A stretch of 5,582 bases of DNA from Actinomycetes bacterium. GTDB lineage: Bacteria; Actinomycetota; Coriobacteriia; WRKU01; WQUG01. This document shows positions 1 through 4,690 of the stretch, in pieces (positions within the stretch are counted from its first letter, which is position 1; every line of letters starts with the position of its first letter). Made by a program: the position numbers and the translations under genes. The stretch covers positions 1 to 5,582 of the forward strand of contig JAIRWZ010000120.1 in the NCBI GenBank assembly GCA_031268615.1. Direction: 5' to 3'. The notes below the pieces were generated by a model. The model searched no databases, was not told the origin of the DNA, and saw nothing but the letters and a program-made list of their open reading frames with translations.

Positions 1-21
1 GTGACCGAGCGGACACCACCA

Positions 22-55
22 CCCCCCACCCTACCACCCCCATCGCGCTCCTCCC
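22..55 (-). other. G-rich tract on the minus strand, possible G-quadruplex
   Basis: The + strand has C runs of 6, 3, 5 and 3 at 22-27, 29-31, 37-41 and 53-55. The minus strand therefore carries four G runs of at least three, with loops of 1, 5 and 11 nt. That satisfies a loose quadruplex pattern just upstream of the threonine aldolase promoter region. It may equally be simple base-composition bias. No function is shown. Confidence 0.3.
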
Positions 56-63
56 TGTTGCGC

Positions 64-69
64 TATAGT
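64..69 (+). promoter_or_regulatory. Possible -10 element for the threonine aldolase gene
   Basis: TATAGT matches the sigma-70 type -10 hexamer at five of six positions and lies 51 nt before the chosen start codon, in a plausible place for a short leader. No convincing -35 hexamer is seen about 17 bp upstream, where the sequence is C-rich. This is a weak call from the hexamer alone. Confidence 0.25.
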
Positions 70-120
70 AATGTGCAGACAAAGACAGAAACAAGCAACG
101 GCAGAAAGAGAGTGAATCAC

Positions 121-1173
121 ATGCGAGCCTTCGGTTCAGACAACTACAGTGGCGCCCATCCCGCTGTGTTCGACAAACTGCGCGCGGTCAACGCCGACCA
201 CGTCGTGGCCTACGGCGACGACCCCTACAGCGCAGAGGCTGTCTCGTGCCTGCAACGCCAGCTGGCCGCCCCCGACGCGCACATCCGCTTCACCTTCAAC
301 GGCACGGGCACCAACGTCCTCTGCCTGTCCGCGCTGCTGCACCCCTGGGAATCGGTGCTGTGCGCGGACAGCGCCCACATCCACACCGACGAAGGCGGCG
401 CGGCGGAATACCTCGCTGGTCTGAAACTGGTGGCCATTCCTGTCGCCGACTCCCTCTCCGCCCCTGACGGCAAGCTGACGCCGCAGCTCATCGAGCCGTA
501 TCGCGTGCCACCCGCCGGGGAGCATTCTCGCCAGCCACGCGTGATTTCAATCAGCAACGTCACCGAATTGGGAACAGTCTATACGCCGACAGAGCTGAAA
601 ACATTGAGTGAGTACGCCCATTCTCACGGGCTTTACCTACACTGCGACGGCGCCCGAATCGCGAACGCCGCTGCCGCGTTGGGCGTGCCCCTGTCCGCCC
701 TCACCAGTGAAGTGGGTCTGGACGCCCTGTCCTTTGGTGGCACGAAAAACGCCTTGTTGGGCGCTGAAGCGGCCATCTGGTTTAGTGACGCTGCGCGCGC
801 GGTGGAAGGCAGCAGCTTTTTCCTGCGCAAGGAAAGCGCACAGCTGTCCAGCAAAATGCGCTTCGTGGCCGCCCAGTTTCTGGCGCTCTACGAAGGAGAG
901 CTGTGGCTACAGTGTGCGAATCAGGCCAATGCGATGGCCCGGCGGCTGGCGGGTGGAATGCGCACTCTGGGGATAGAGCTGCCCACTTCTCCGGACGCCA
1001 ATGAGGTGTTTGCGCAGTTGCCGCCTGGAGCCATCGCTCCGCTGCAAGAGCGCTTTCATTTCTACACCTGGGACGAGGCCGCCCATATCATCCGCTGGGT
1101 CTGCAGTTGGGATACCACGCCGGAAGAAGTTGACGAGTTAATCGCCGCCGTCAGAGAGGCGGTGATTGCCTAA
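121..1173 (+). CDS. ltaE: Low-specificity L-threonine aldolase (PLP-dependent)
   Basis: A 350-residue protein of the beta-eliminating lyase/threonine aldolase family (PLP fold type I). This family cleaves L-threonine or L-allo-threonine to glycine and acetaldehyde in the cytoplasm. Visible family signatures are an N-terminal FGSDNYSGAHP stretch, an FNGTGTN segment near residue 60, HCDGARIANA with Asp176 (expected to contact the PLP pyridine nitrogen) and Arg179, and SFGGTKN with Lys209 as the expected Schiff-base lysine. The SFGGTKN form resembles the Pseudomonas-type/GLY1-like branch more than the E. coli form, and the length suits the family. The frame is open back to position 1 from a GTG, but that extra 40 residues is Pro/Thr/Ser-rich and not family-like. 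The ATG at 121 has an AGAGAG purine tract 8 nt upstream and starts the family homology. No partner gene is adjacent, so it is probably a single-gene unit. Substrate stereopreference cannot be read from the sequence. Confidence 0.9.
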   Translation: MRAFGSDNYSGAHPAVFDKLRAVNADHVVAYGDDPYSAEAVSCLQRQLAAPDAHIRFTFNGTGTNVLCLSALLHPWESVLCADSAHIHTDEGGAAEYLAGLKLVAIPVADSLSAPDGKLTPQLIEPYRVPPAGEHSRQPRVISISNVTELGTVYTPTELKTLSEYAHSHGLYLHCDGARIANAAAALGVPLSALTSEVGLDALSFGGTKNALLGAEAAIWFSDAARAVEGSSFFLRKESAQLSSKMRFVAAQFLALYEGELWLQCANQANAMARRLAGGMRTLGIELPTSPDANEVFAQLPPGAIAPLQERFHFYTWDEAAHIIRWVCSWDTTPEEVDELIAAVREAVIA

Positions 1174-1192
1174 GATTCGTGTTCAAACACCG

Positions 1193-1232
1193 GTCATACC
1201 CGCCCCCACTCAGTCATACCCGCCCCCACTCA
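1193..1232 (+). repeat. Two perfect tandem copies of a 20-bp repeat
   Basis: The unit at 1193-1212 (beginning GTCATACCCGCC) is repeated exactly at 1213-1232. A third related start, GTCATTCCCGC, follows at once at 1233. The units share the GTCATnCCCGC head of the inverted-repeat element that follows, so they look like partial duplications of its left end. It lies between two genes in the same orientation, and no ORF or stem is evident within the units. Confidence 0.9.
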
Positions 1233-1314
1233 GTCATTCCCGCGAAAGCGGGAATCCAGAGGGTTTCCTGGGGTCTGTGAAGTTCTGGATTTCCGGGTCA
1301 AGCCCGAAAATGAC
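1233..1314. repeat. Dispersed inverted-repeat element (REP/MITE-like) with two facing hairpins
   Basis: The left end (1233-1259) contains a perfect hairpin: ATTCCCGC at 1236-1243, a GAAA loop, and GCGGGAAT at 1248-1255, followed by CCAG. The right end (1285-1314) is a diverged reverse-complement copy starting CTGGATT and ending AATGAC, with a CGGG/CCCG core at 1294-1297 and 1303-1306. The pair forms an element of about 82 bp bounded by GTCATT and AATGAC. Repeats of the GTCATTCCCGC...GCGGGAATCCAG type are known as dispersed intergenic elements in many bacteria, and Neisseria dRS3 is similar. There is no coding capacity. It may affect mRNA ends between its neighbours, but no T tract marks it as an intrinsic terminator. 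Confidence 0.75.
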
Positions 1315-1320
1315 CGACCT

Positions 1321-1340
1321 TTGACCTGCCCGAAGGTCAA
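1321..1340. promoter_or_regulatory. Inverted repeat upstream of the DUF554 gene, possible operator or hairpin
   Basis: TTGACCT at 1321-1327 and AGGTCAA at 1334-1340 are perfect 7-bp inverted arms around a 6-bp spacer. The site ends 18 nt before the ATG at 1359. The size and symmetry suit a dimeric repressor site, but a leader hairpin or an outer remnant of the adjacent repeat element would look the same. No regulator gene lies in the window. Confidence 0.4.
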
Positions 1341-1358
1341 CCGCCCTGTTGAACGTAC

Positions 1359-2102
1359 ATGAATCAGCAACTTTTTATGCCGGGTCTGGGAGTCATAGTC
1401 AACGTAGCGGCTGTTTTGTTGGGGACGGGTATCGGCCTTGTGGTCGGACGCTTTATCAGCAAAGGCATGGAGCGCGCCATCATTCAGGCACAAGGCATTG
1501 CCGTCATCGTTGTCGGCCTGGCCGGAGCCATTCCTGCCTTGCAGCAGCTGTCCGCACGTCCCGGTCTGCTGGGACGTTATGCCCTGCTAGTGTTTGTAGG
1601 CTCGTTGATTATAGGCACTCTGGCAGGCGAGGCGCTGCGTATCGAGCGACGTTTAGAACAGCTGGGGAATCGTCTCAGGAACTTTGTCGGAGGAGGAGCG
1701 GAACATACCGTAACGGAAGGCTTTATGACCGCGTCGCTCATTTTCTGTGTGGGAGCCATGACCGTTCTGGGTTCAATTCAGGACGGGCTGGGTCAACCCA
1801 ACACCTTGTTTGTCAAAGCCTTGCTGGACGGGACGATTTCGATTTTTCTGGCTTCCTCGCTGGGTTTTGGGGTAGCGCTTTCCGTCATTCCCATTCTGGT
1901 TTTGCAGGGTGGTATTGCTCTCCTGTCAGGTCTGGTTGGCGCGGTGGTACCGTCTGCGGTGCTTGTGGCCATTGAAGCCGTGGGGGGTGCGTTGATTGCA
2001 GCCGTTGGGATAAACTTACTGTTTGATGACGCCAACATTCCCGTTGGCAATATGTTACCGGCTCTCTTCGTTGCCTTAGGAGTGGTATGGATACTGTTAT
2101 AA
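1359..2102 (+). CDS. DUF554 family integral membrane protein (YqgA/YdfK-like)
   Basis: A 247-residue, strongly hydrophobic protein that matches DUF554. Features are an N-terminal helix with GVIVNVAAVLLGTGIG (11-26), FVGSLIIGTLAGEALRIE (79-96) followed by a short charged segment, and a central block around EGFMTASLIFCVGAMTVLGS (120-139) continuing SIQDGL and KALLDG. Further hydrophobic segments lie at about 160-183, 185-222 and 231-247. The family sits in the inner membrane. A transport role is often suggested, but no substrate is established to my knowledge. The start is uncertain. ATG 1359 and ATG 1377 are in frame, neither has a strong Shine-Dalgarno sequence, and the later one gives an N-terminus (MPGLGVIVN) nearer the family pattern. 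The 3' end overlaps the next gene by 16 bp, suggesting coupled expression. Confidence 0.88.
   Translation: MNQQLFMPGLGVIVNVAAVLLGTGIGLVVGRFISKGMERAIIQAQGIAVIVVGLAGAIPALQQLSARPGLLGRYALLVFVGSLIIGTLAGEALRIERRLEQLGNRLRNFVGGGAEHTVTEGFMTASLIFCVGAMTVLGSIQDGLGQPNTLFVKALLDGTISIFLASSLGFGVALSVIPILVLQGGIALLSGLVGAVVPSAVLVAIEAVGGALIAAVGINLLFDDANIPVGNMLPALFVALGVVWILL
2078..2082 (+). promoter_or_regulatory. Shine-Dalgarno sequence inside the end of the DUF554 gene
   Basis: AGGAG lies 4 nt before the ATG at 2087, within the last codons of the upstream gene. It supports this start and a translationally coupled pair. Confidence 0.6.
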
Positions 2103-2641
2103 CCGATAAACGACCGGAAGACACCGCAGGATACTGCGTGTACTGCAATCGCATTGTTGCCCGCGACGAGGCCGCGGGTTGCGCGCGGGCGGGACACGCG
2201 CCCGACGCCGTGCGGGGACTGCTGGATTTGCAGTCTGGTGGCAGTCTGCCCACGCCACTGCCGCGGATGAACTGGGCGGCGGCCTTAATGCCGCCGGTTT
2301 GGGGCGTGGCGCACGGAGCCTGGGCGGGGGTGCTGGCGTTTCCACTGTGGCTCTTTTTGGACAGCGCTTTGCAGGCTGCCGCCCATATGCCGGCGACCGT
2401 ACCCACGACCGGCCACATCATCGTCTGGTCGGGAGCTTCGGTTTTGGCGCTGGGCACGATAGCGTTCATGTATTGGTTTGGTTTCCGAGGTTGGGGAGTG
2501 GCGTTTCGGCGGCGCTATGATACTGGTCTGGGCGTACTTCCTTATCCCCAATTTCTGAAGCAAGAACGACGCTGGGCATGGCTTTGCGTTCCACTGTTTA
2601 TAGTGGTCATGGCGCTGGCCATCGCCTGGTGGCTCCGCTAA
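2087..2641 (+). CDS. Small membrane protein with an N-terminal Cys/His metal-binding-like motif
   Basis: A protein of 184 residues with no confidently recognised family. The N-terminal 40 residues are polar and contain C17-x2-C20 and then C32-x4-H37, a spacing compatible with a small zinc knuckle or ribbon. A short linker leads to NWAAALMPPVWGVAHGAW (63-79), a Trp/Pro/Gly motif of the kind that opens the membrane region of some small zinc-ribbon membrane proteins. Hydrophobic segments lie at about 66-98, 109-131 and 163-182, so two to four helices are likely, with a basic stretch FRRRY (140-144) between them. The start at 2087 has AGGAG 4 nt upstream and overlaps the DUF554 stop by 16 bp, so the two are probably made together. 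The protein ends in a short WWLR tail. Function unknown. The metal-binding reading rests on residue spacing only. Confidence 0.75.
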   Translation: MDTVITDKRPEDTAGYCVYCNRIVARDEAAGCARAGHAPDAVRGLLDLQSGGSLPTPLPRMNWAAALMPPVWGVAHGAWAGVLAFPLWLFLDSALQAAAHMPATVPTTGHIIVWSGASVLALGTIAFMYWFGFRGWGVAFRRRYDTGLGVLPYPQFLKQERRWAWLCVPLFIVVMALAIAWWLR

Positions 2642-2728
2642 CCGCATGGTCATTAAATCCTGGTAAAGGGGTTCTATAGCGCCTAGCTGCGATATGCCTG
2701 TTTTGCTCCCAGCTCCTTCCGCCCTTCC

Positions 2729-2767
2729 CTTACTGAAAACTTACAAAATCTTTACGCATCGTTGATA
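2729..2767 (+). promoter_or_regulatory. PHO-box-like array of four hexamers at 11-bp period
   Basis: CTTACT (2729), CTTACA (2740), TTTACG (2751) and TTGATA (2762) start exactly 11 bp apart, separated by A/T-rich or mixed 5-bp spacers. The first three fit YTTACN, and the fourth is degenerate. Tandem hexamers at one helical turn are the known architecture of PhoP/PhoB-type response-regulator sites (for example TTAACA-like repeats in Bacillus). The downstream operon includes a purple-acid-phosphatase-like secreted protein, which fits phosphate control. No phoP/phoR gene is in the window, so the regulator identity is inferred. Confidence 0.5.
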
Positions 2768-2788
2768 TCTGCGTGTGCGTCTCCTTGC

Positions 2789-2794
2789 CACAAT
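2789..2794 (+). promoter_or_regulatory. Possible -10 element of the exported-protein operon
   Basis: CACAAT resembles a -10 hexamer at four of six positions and lies 21 bp downstream of the hexamer array. It would sit 10 bp from a fifth 11-bp register position (2773-2778), the usual distance between an activator site and -10 in Pho promoters. No good -35 is present, as expected for an activated promoter. Weak on its own. Confidence 0.3.
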
Positions 2795-2812
2795 AGGGGT
2801 GACAGAAAACGG

Positions 2813-2865
2813 GTGGCGAAAAGCGCCCACAAAAAAGCTCCCGACGATTACGCGATGTAGCGTCG
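2813..2865 (+). other. Two imperfect hairpins in the likely 5' leader
   Basis: The first hairpin pairs GTGGCG (2813-2818) with CGCC plus CAC (2824-2830, one bulged C) around an AAAAG loop. The second pairs CGACG (2842-2846) with CGTCG (2861-2865), with a smaller inner TAC/GTA stem. Neither is followed by a T tract, and no known riboswitch core is recognised. They could affect leader stability only. Confidence 0.3.
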
Positions 2866-2924
2866 AGCGCAATCAGCAATCGCAAGCGCAAGCGTCCGTT
2901 GTTCCGCCAGATTGTGAACGTAGT

Positions 2925-2930
2925 GAGGAG
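2925..2930 (+). promoter_or_regulatory. Shine-Dalgarno sequence fixing the start at 2937
   Basis: GAGGAG lies 6 nt before the ATG at 2937. It decides between this start and an in-frame GTG at 2775, because the signal peptide begins only at 2937. Confidence 0.75.
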
Positions 2931-2936
2931 AGAACT

Positions 2937-3674
2937 ATGCTTGGGAAATTCAAAGTTTCTGTGGCGCTGGTGTCCGCGTTGCTCATCGTCTGCACGCCCG
3001 GCGCGTCCTTTGCGGCAGACCCCCCGGCTACCGTTACGGCGCCGACGACCATCACGCTGGGCGCCACTCAAACCAGCTTCCAGCTGCCCCTGACGGTGAC
3101 CAGCAGCCAGCCCTACGCGGGCGCAGAGTTCGCCCTGAACCTTCCCGCCACCATCAGCCTTACCTCGGTTCGTTACACGCCGGTGGTGGCGGTAACGGGG
3201 CAGGCCGGAACGGGGCAGGCCGGACCGACTCCGGCGCGCGGTCTGCACTGGTTCAGCTACTTTTCGGGCGCCAATTCCTTCACCGGTACCCTGCAGGCTA
3301 TCGTGACGCTGACTTATACGGGCAGCGCGTCAACCCAGCTGACCATCGACCACGCCGAAGTCATGACGCTTGGGAAGGCCGAGGTCATCTCGACGATGCT
3401 CGCGACCAACAAAATCGTCACTATCACGCGCACAGCTCCGCCGTCAAACCCTCAGCCTCCCACCCCGGCTAATGCGGGGAACACGACCGCGCCGACACCG
3501 ACACCGGCATCGTCCACCAAAAAAGCTCCCACTGCCGCCAATCTCAATATCGGGATACCTAACGGAGACACCGTCAATGTAGGCTCCTTGATGGTGGCTC
3601 TGACACTGGTCTTTTTGCTGACTGCCGTAACCTTATATGCGACGCGCAAAGGAAACGTGCAGTTTCATGAGTGA
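2937..3674 (+). CDS. Exported, membrane-anchored protein with cohesin/CBM-fold-like domain (paralogue A)
   Basis: A 245-residue surface protein. Residues 1-26 form a signal peptide (MLGKFK, hydrophobic core 7-20, likely cut after SFA). Residues about 38-165 are an all-beta domain with YAGAEFALNLPATISLTSV and GLHWFSYFSGANSFTGTLQ. This pattern resembles cohesin or the related carbohydrate-binding fold, but I cannot name the exact family. A Pro/Thr-rich linker (167-200) leads to a C-terminal helix (217-236) and a RKGNVQFHE tail. No LPxTG motif is present, so anchoring is by the helix, and no lipobox is seen around Cys19. The beta domain is clearly paralogous to that of the next gene (shared PYAGAEFA, SLTSV, ARGL, WFSYFSG, TYTG, DHAE), and the two genes overlap by 8 bp. 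A 15-bp tandem duplication makes TGQAG twice in one loop. A ligand-binding or docking role on the cell surface is inferred, not shown. Confidence 0.8.
   Translation: MLGKFKVSVALVSALLIVCTPGASFAADPPATVTAPTTITLGATQTSFQLPLTVTSSQPYAGAEFALNLPATISLTSVRYTPVVAVTGQAGTGQAGPTPARGLHWFSYFSGANSFTGTLQAIVTLTYTGSASTQLTIDHAEVMTLGKAEVISTMLATNKIVTITRTAPPSNPQPPTPANAGNTTAPTPTPASSTKKAPTAANLNIGIPNGDTVNVGSLMVALTLVFLLTAVTLYATRKGNVQFHE
3194..3223 (+). repeat. In-frame 15-bp tandem duplication within paralogue A
   Basis: AACGGGGCAGGCCGG at 3194-3208 is exactly repeated at 3209-3223, so TGQAG is encoded twice (residues 87-96). The paralogue has no counterpart at this loop and is about eight residues shorter there, so this is an insertion or slippage product specific to gene A. 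Confidence 0.9.
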
Positions 3675-4647
3675 GTACGTCCACCCCAAATATCTTCTGC
3701 CAGCAGGAACCCTGTATCTTCTGGGCGTACTCACTCTCTTGTGTTTGGCTCCGGTGTGTGCATCTGCTGCAACACAGGCAACACCTGTGGCAAACACAAC
3801 CGGCGTGAGCGTTCCGGTCCTCCTTGAGCTTGACGCCACCCAGTCTACCTTCCAAGTCCCTGTAGTGGTGACAAGCGACCGACCTTACGCCGGTGCAGAG
3901 TTTGCGTGGCAATGCGCACCGGGGCTCTCTCTGACCTCCGTTTCGTATCCGACAAAAGTTTCCCATGCCGGGCCGGTTGAGGCGCGCGGCTTGTCGTGGT
4001 TCAGCTATTTTTCCGGCACGAACGATTTTGAGGGCACGATGAAAATCACGGCCACCTTCACCTATACGGGGCGCGACAACGCGCGTATTTATTTAGACCA
4101 TGCGGAATTGATGACGCGCTCGGGGGTCGATATAAAAGGAAAGCTCTATGCGCCACGGGTCAATATCGAAATCAAGCGCGCGGGTGCGGTCAATGTGCCA
4201 CCGACCTTAGAGGCGCCTCCCAATGCGGTACCTGCAGGCTCCAGAAACGATGGAAAGACAGCGGTTGATACCTCCTCTGCTCGTAGTGCAGCGCAGACCG
4301 CACAGACAGAAAGCGACACGAGCGCTCTGCGCCCGCCGCGTGCTGTGGCATCTGGCGCCGACGCTACCACTGACTCGCAACAGGAACGCGCCTCTCGCTC
4401 AAGCGCTGCTGCCGATGACGCACCAACAAAATCTGGCATGGCACGTTCAGCTTCGTCGTCGGCAGCAGGCGCGTTTTCTGATAACCCCGCTATCCTGGAT
4501 TCTGACAACTCTATCCGGGCAGAGCGTTCCCGTATGCCAAATCTGCTGGGCTGGCTCGCTGGAGTCAGCGGCGGATTGGGAGCGCTTGTTCTCGGATATA
4601 TCGTGATACAACGTCACAGAAGAGACCGGGTCGGAAGGGAAGCCTGA
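3667..4647 (+). CDS. Exported, membrane-anchored protein with cohesin/CBM-fold-like domain (paralogue B)
   Basis: A protein of 326 residues. Residues 1-34 form a signal peptide with a Lys9-containing n-region, a hydrophobic core and a likely CASA cut. The beta domain (about 47-170) matches paralogue A: PYAGAEFA at 73-80, SLTSV at 88-92, ARGL then WFSYFSGTNDFEGT at 107-124, TYTG at 132-135 and LDHAELMT at 143-150. A long Ala/Ser/Thr/Asp-rich, poorly ordered linker (172-288) follows, much longer than in A, then a helix (about 293-314) and a QRHRRDRVGREA tail fitting a cytoplasmic anchor. No LPxTG is seen. ATG 3667 lies inside the end of gene A (8-bp overlap, ATGAGTGA); an in-frame ATG at 3637 would add ten residues before the signal peptide. 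The longer linker suggests it projects further from the membrane. The ligand is unknown, and the domain family is assigned by pattern only. Confidence 0.8.
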   Translation: MSEYVHPKYLLPAGTLYLLGVLTLLCLAPVCASAATQATPVANTTGVSVPVLLELDATQSTFQVPVVVTSDRPYAGAEFAWQCAPGLSLTSVSYPTKVSHAGPVEARGLSWFSYFSGTNDFEGTMKITATFTYTGRDNARIYLDHAELMTRSGVDIKGKLYAPRVNIEIKRAGAVNVPPTLEAPPNAVPAGSRNDGKTAVDTSSARSAAQTAQTESDTSALRPPRAVASGADATTDSQQERASRSSAAADDAPTKSGMARSASSSAAGAFSDNPAILDSDNSIRAERSRMPNLLGWLAGVSGGLGALVLGYIVIQRHRRDRVGREA

Positions 4648-4676
4648 AGGCTTTTCTTGTCCGCACGGTCACGGTT

Positions 4677-4683
4677 AAGGAGG
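4677..4683 (+). promoter_or_regulatory. Strong Shine-Dalgarno before the phosphatase-like gene
   Basis: AAGGAGG lies 7 nt upstream of the ATG at 4691. It is the best ribosome binding site in the window and fixes the start of the last gene. The 43-bp gap after paralogue B shows no terminator or promoter, which supports one transcript. Confidence 0.85.
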
Positions 4684-4690
4684 AACGGTA

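Larger units (their letters stand above)
2642..2936 (+). other. Intergenic region upstream of the exported-protein operon
   Basis: This 295-bp stretch has no credible gene. The frame of the downstream gene is open back to a GTG at 2775, but that stretch is not signal-peptide-like. The first 85 bp show no clear terminator for the membrane-protein pair. It then holds four periodic hexamers (2729-2767), a weak -10-like hexamer (2789-2794) and a likely leader of about 140 nt with two imperfect hairpins, ending in a GAGGAG ribosome binding site. Confidence 0.7.

Noticed and set aside
1..120. N-terminal extension of the threonine aldolase from a GTG at position 1
   Set aside because: The extra 40 residues are Pro/Thr/Ser-rich and outside the family. 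A family-like start with a purine tract lies at 121, and a -10-like hexamer falls inside the extension.
136..563. Minus-strand open frames opposite the threonine aldolase gene
   Set aside because: They are composition-driven shadows of a well-supported gene, with no family motifs and no ribosome binding sites.
1236..1255. Intrinsic terminator of the threonine aldolase gene
   Set aside because: The stem is good but no T tract follows, and it is part of a dispersed repeat. It may still slow or protect transcripts.
1193..1259. CRISPR-like array
   Set aside because: The 20-bp units abut directly with no spacers, and the third copy belongs to a hairpin element.
1793..2653. Minus-strand open frames opposite the DUF554 and small membrane protein genes
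   Set aside because: The translations are low-complexity Pro/Arg/Ser-rich sequences mirroring hydrophobic codons on the + strand, without recognisable domains.
2775..2936. N-terminal extension of paralogue A from a GTG at 2775
   Set aside because: It would put 54 polar residues before a clear signal peptide and run through the likely promoter. GAGGAG precedes the ATG at 2937.
2795..2936. Riboswitch or small RNA gene in the leader
   Set aside because: No known riboswitch core or terminator/antiterminator pair is recognisable, and the stems are short and imperfect.
3540..4647. Sortase (LPxTG) anchoring of the two cohesin-like proteins
   Set aside because: No LPxTG or close variant precedes either C-terminal helix. 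The helix plus basic tail alone explains anchoring.
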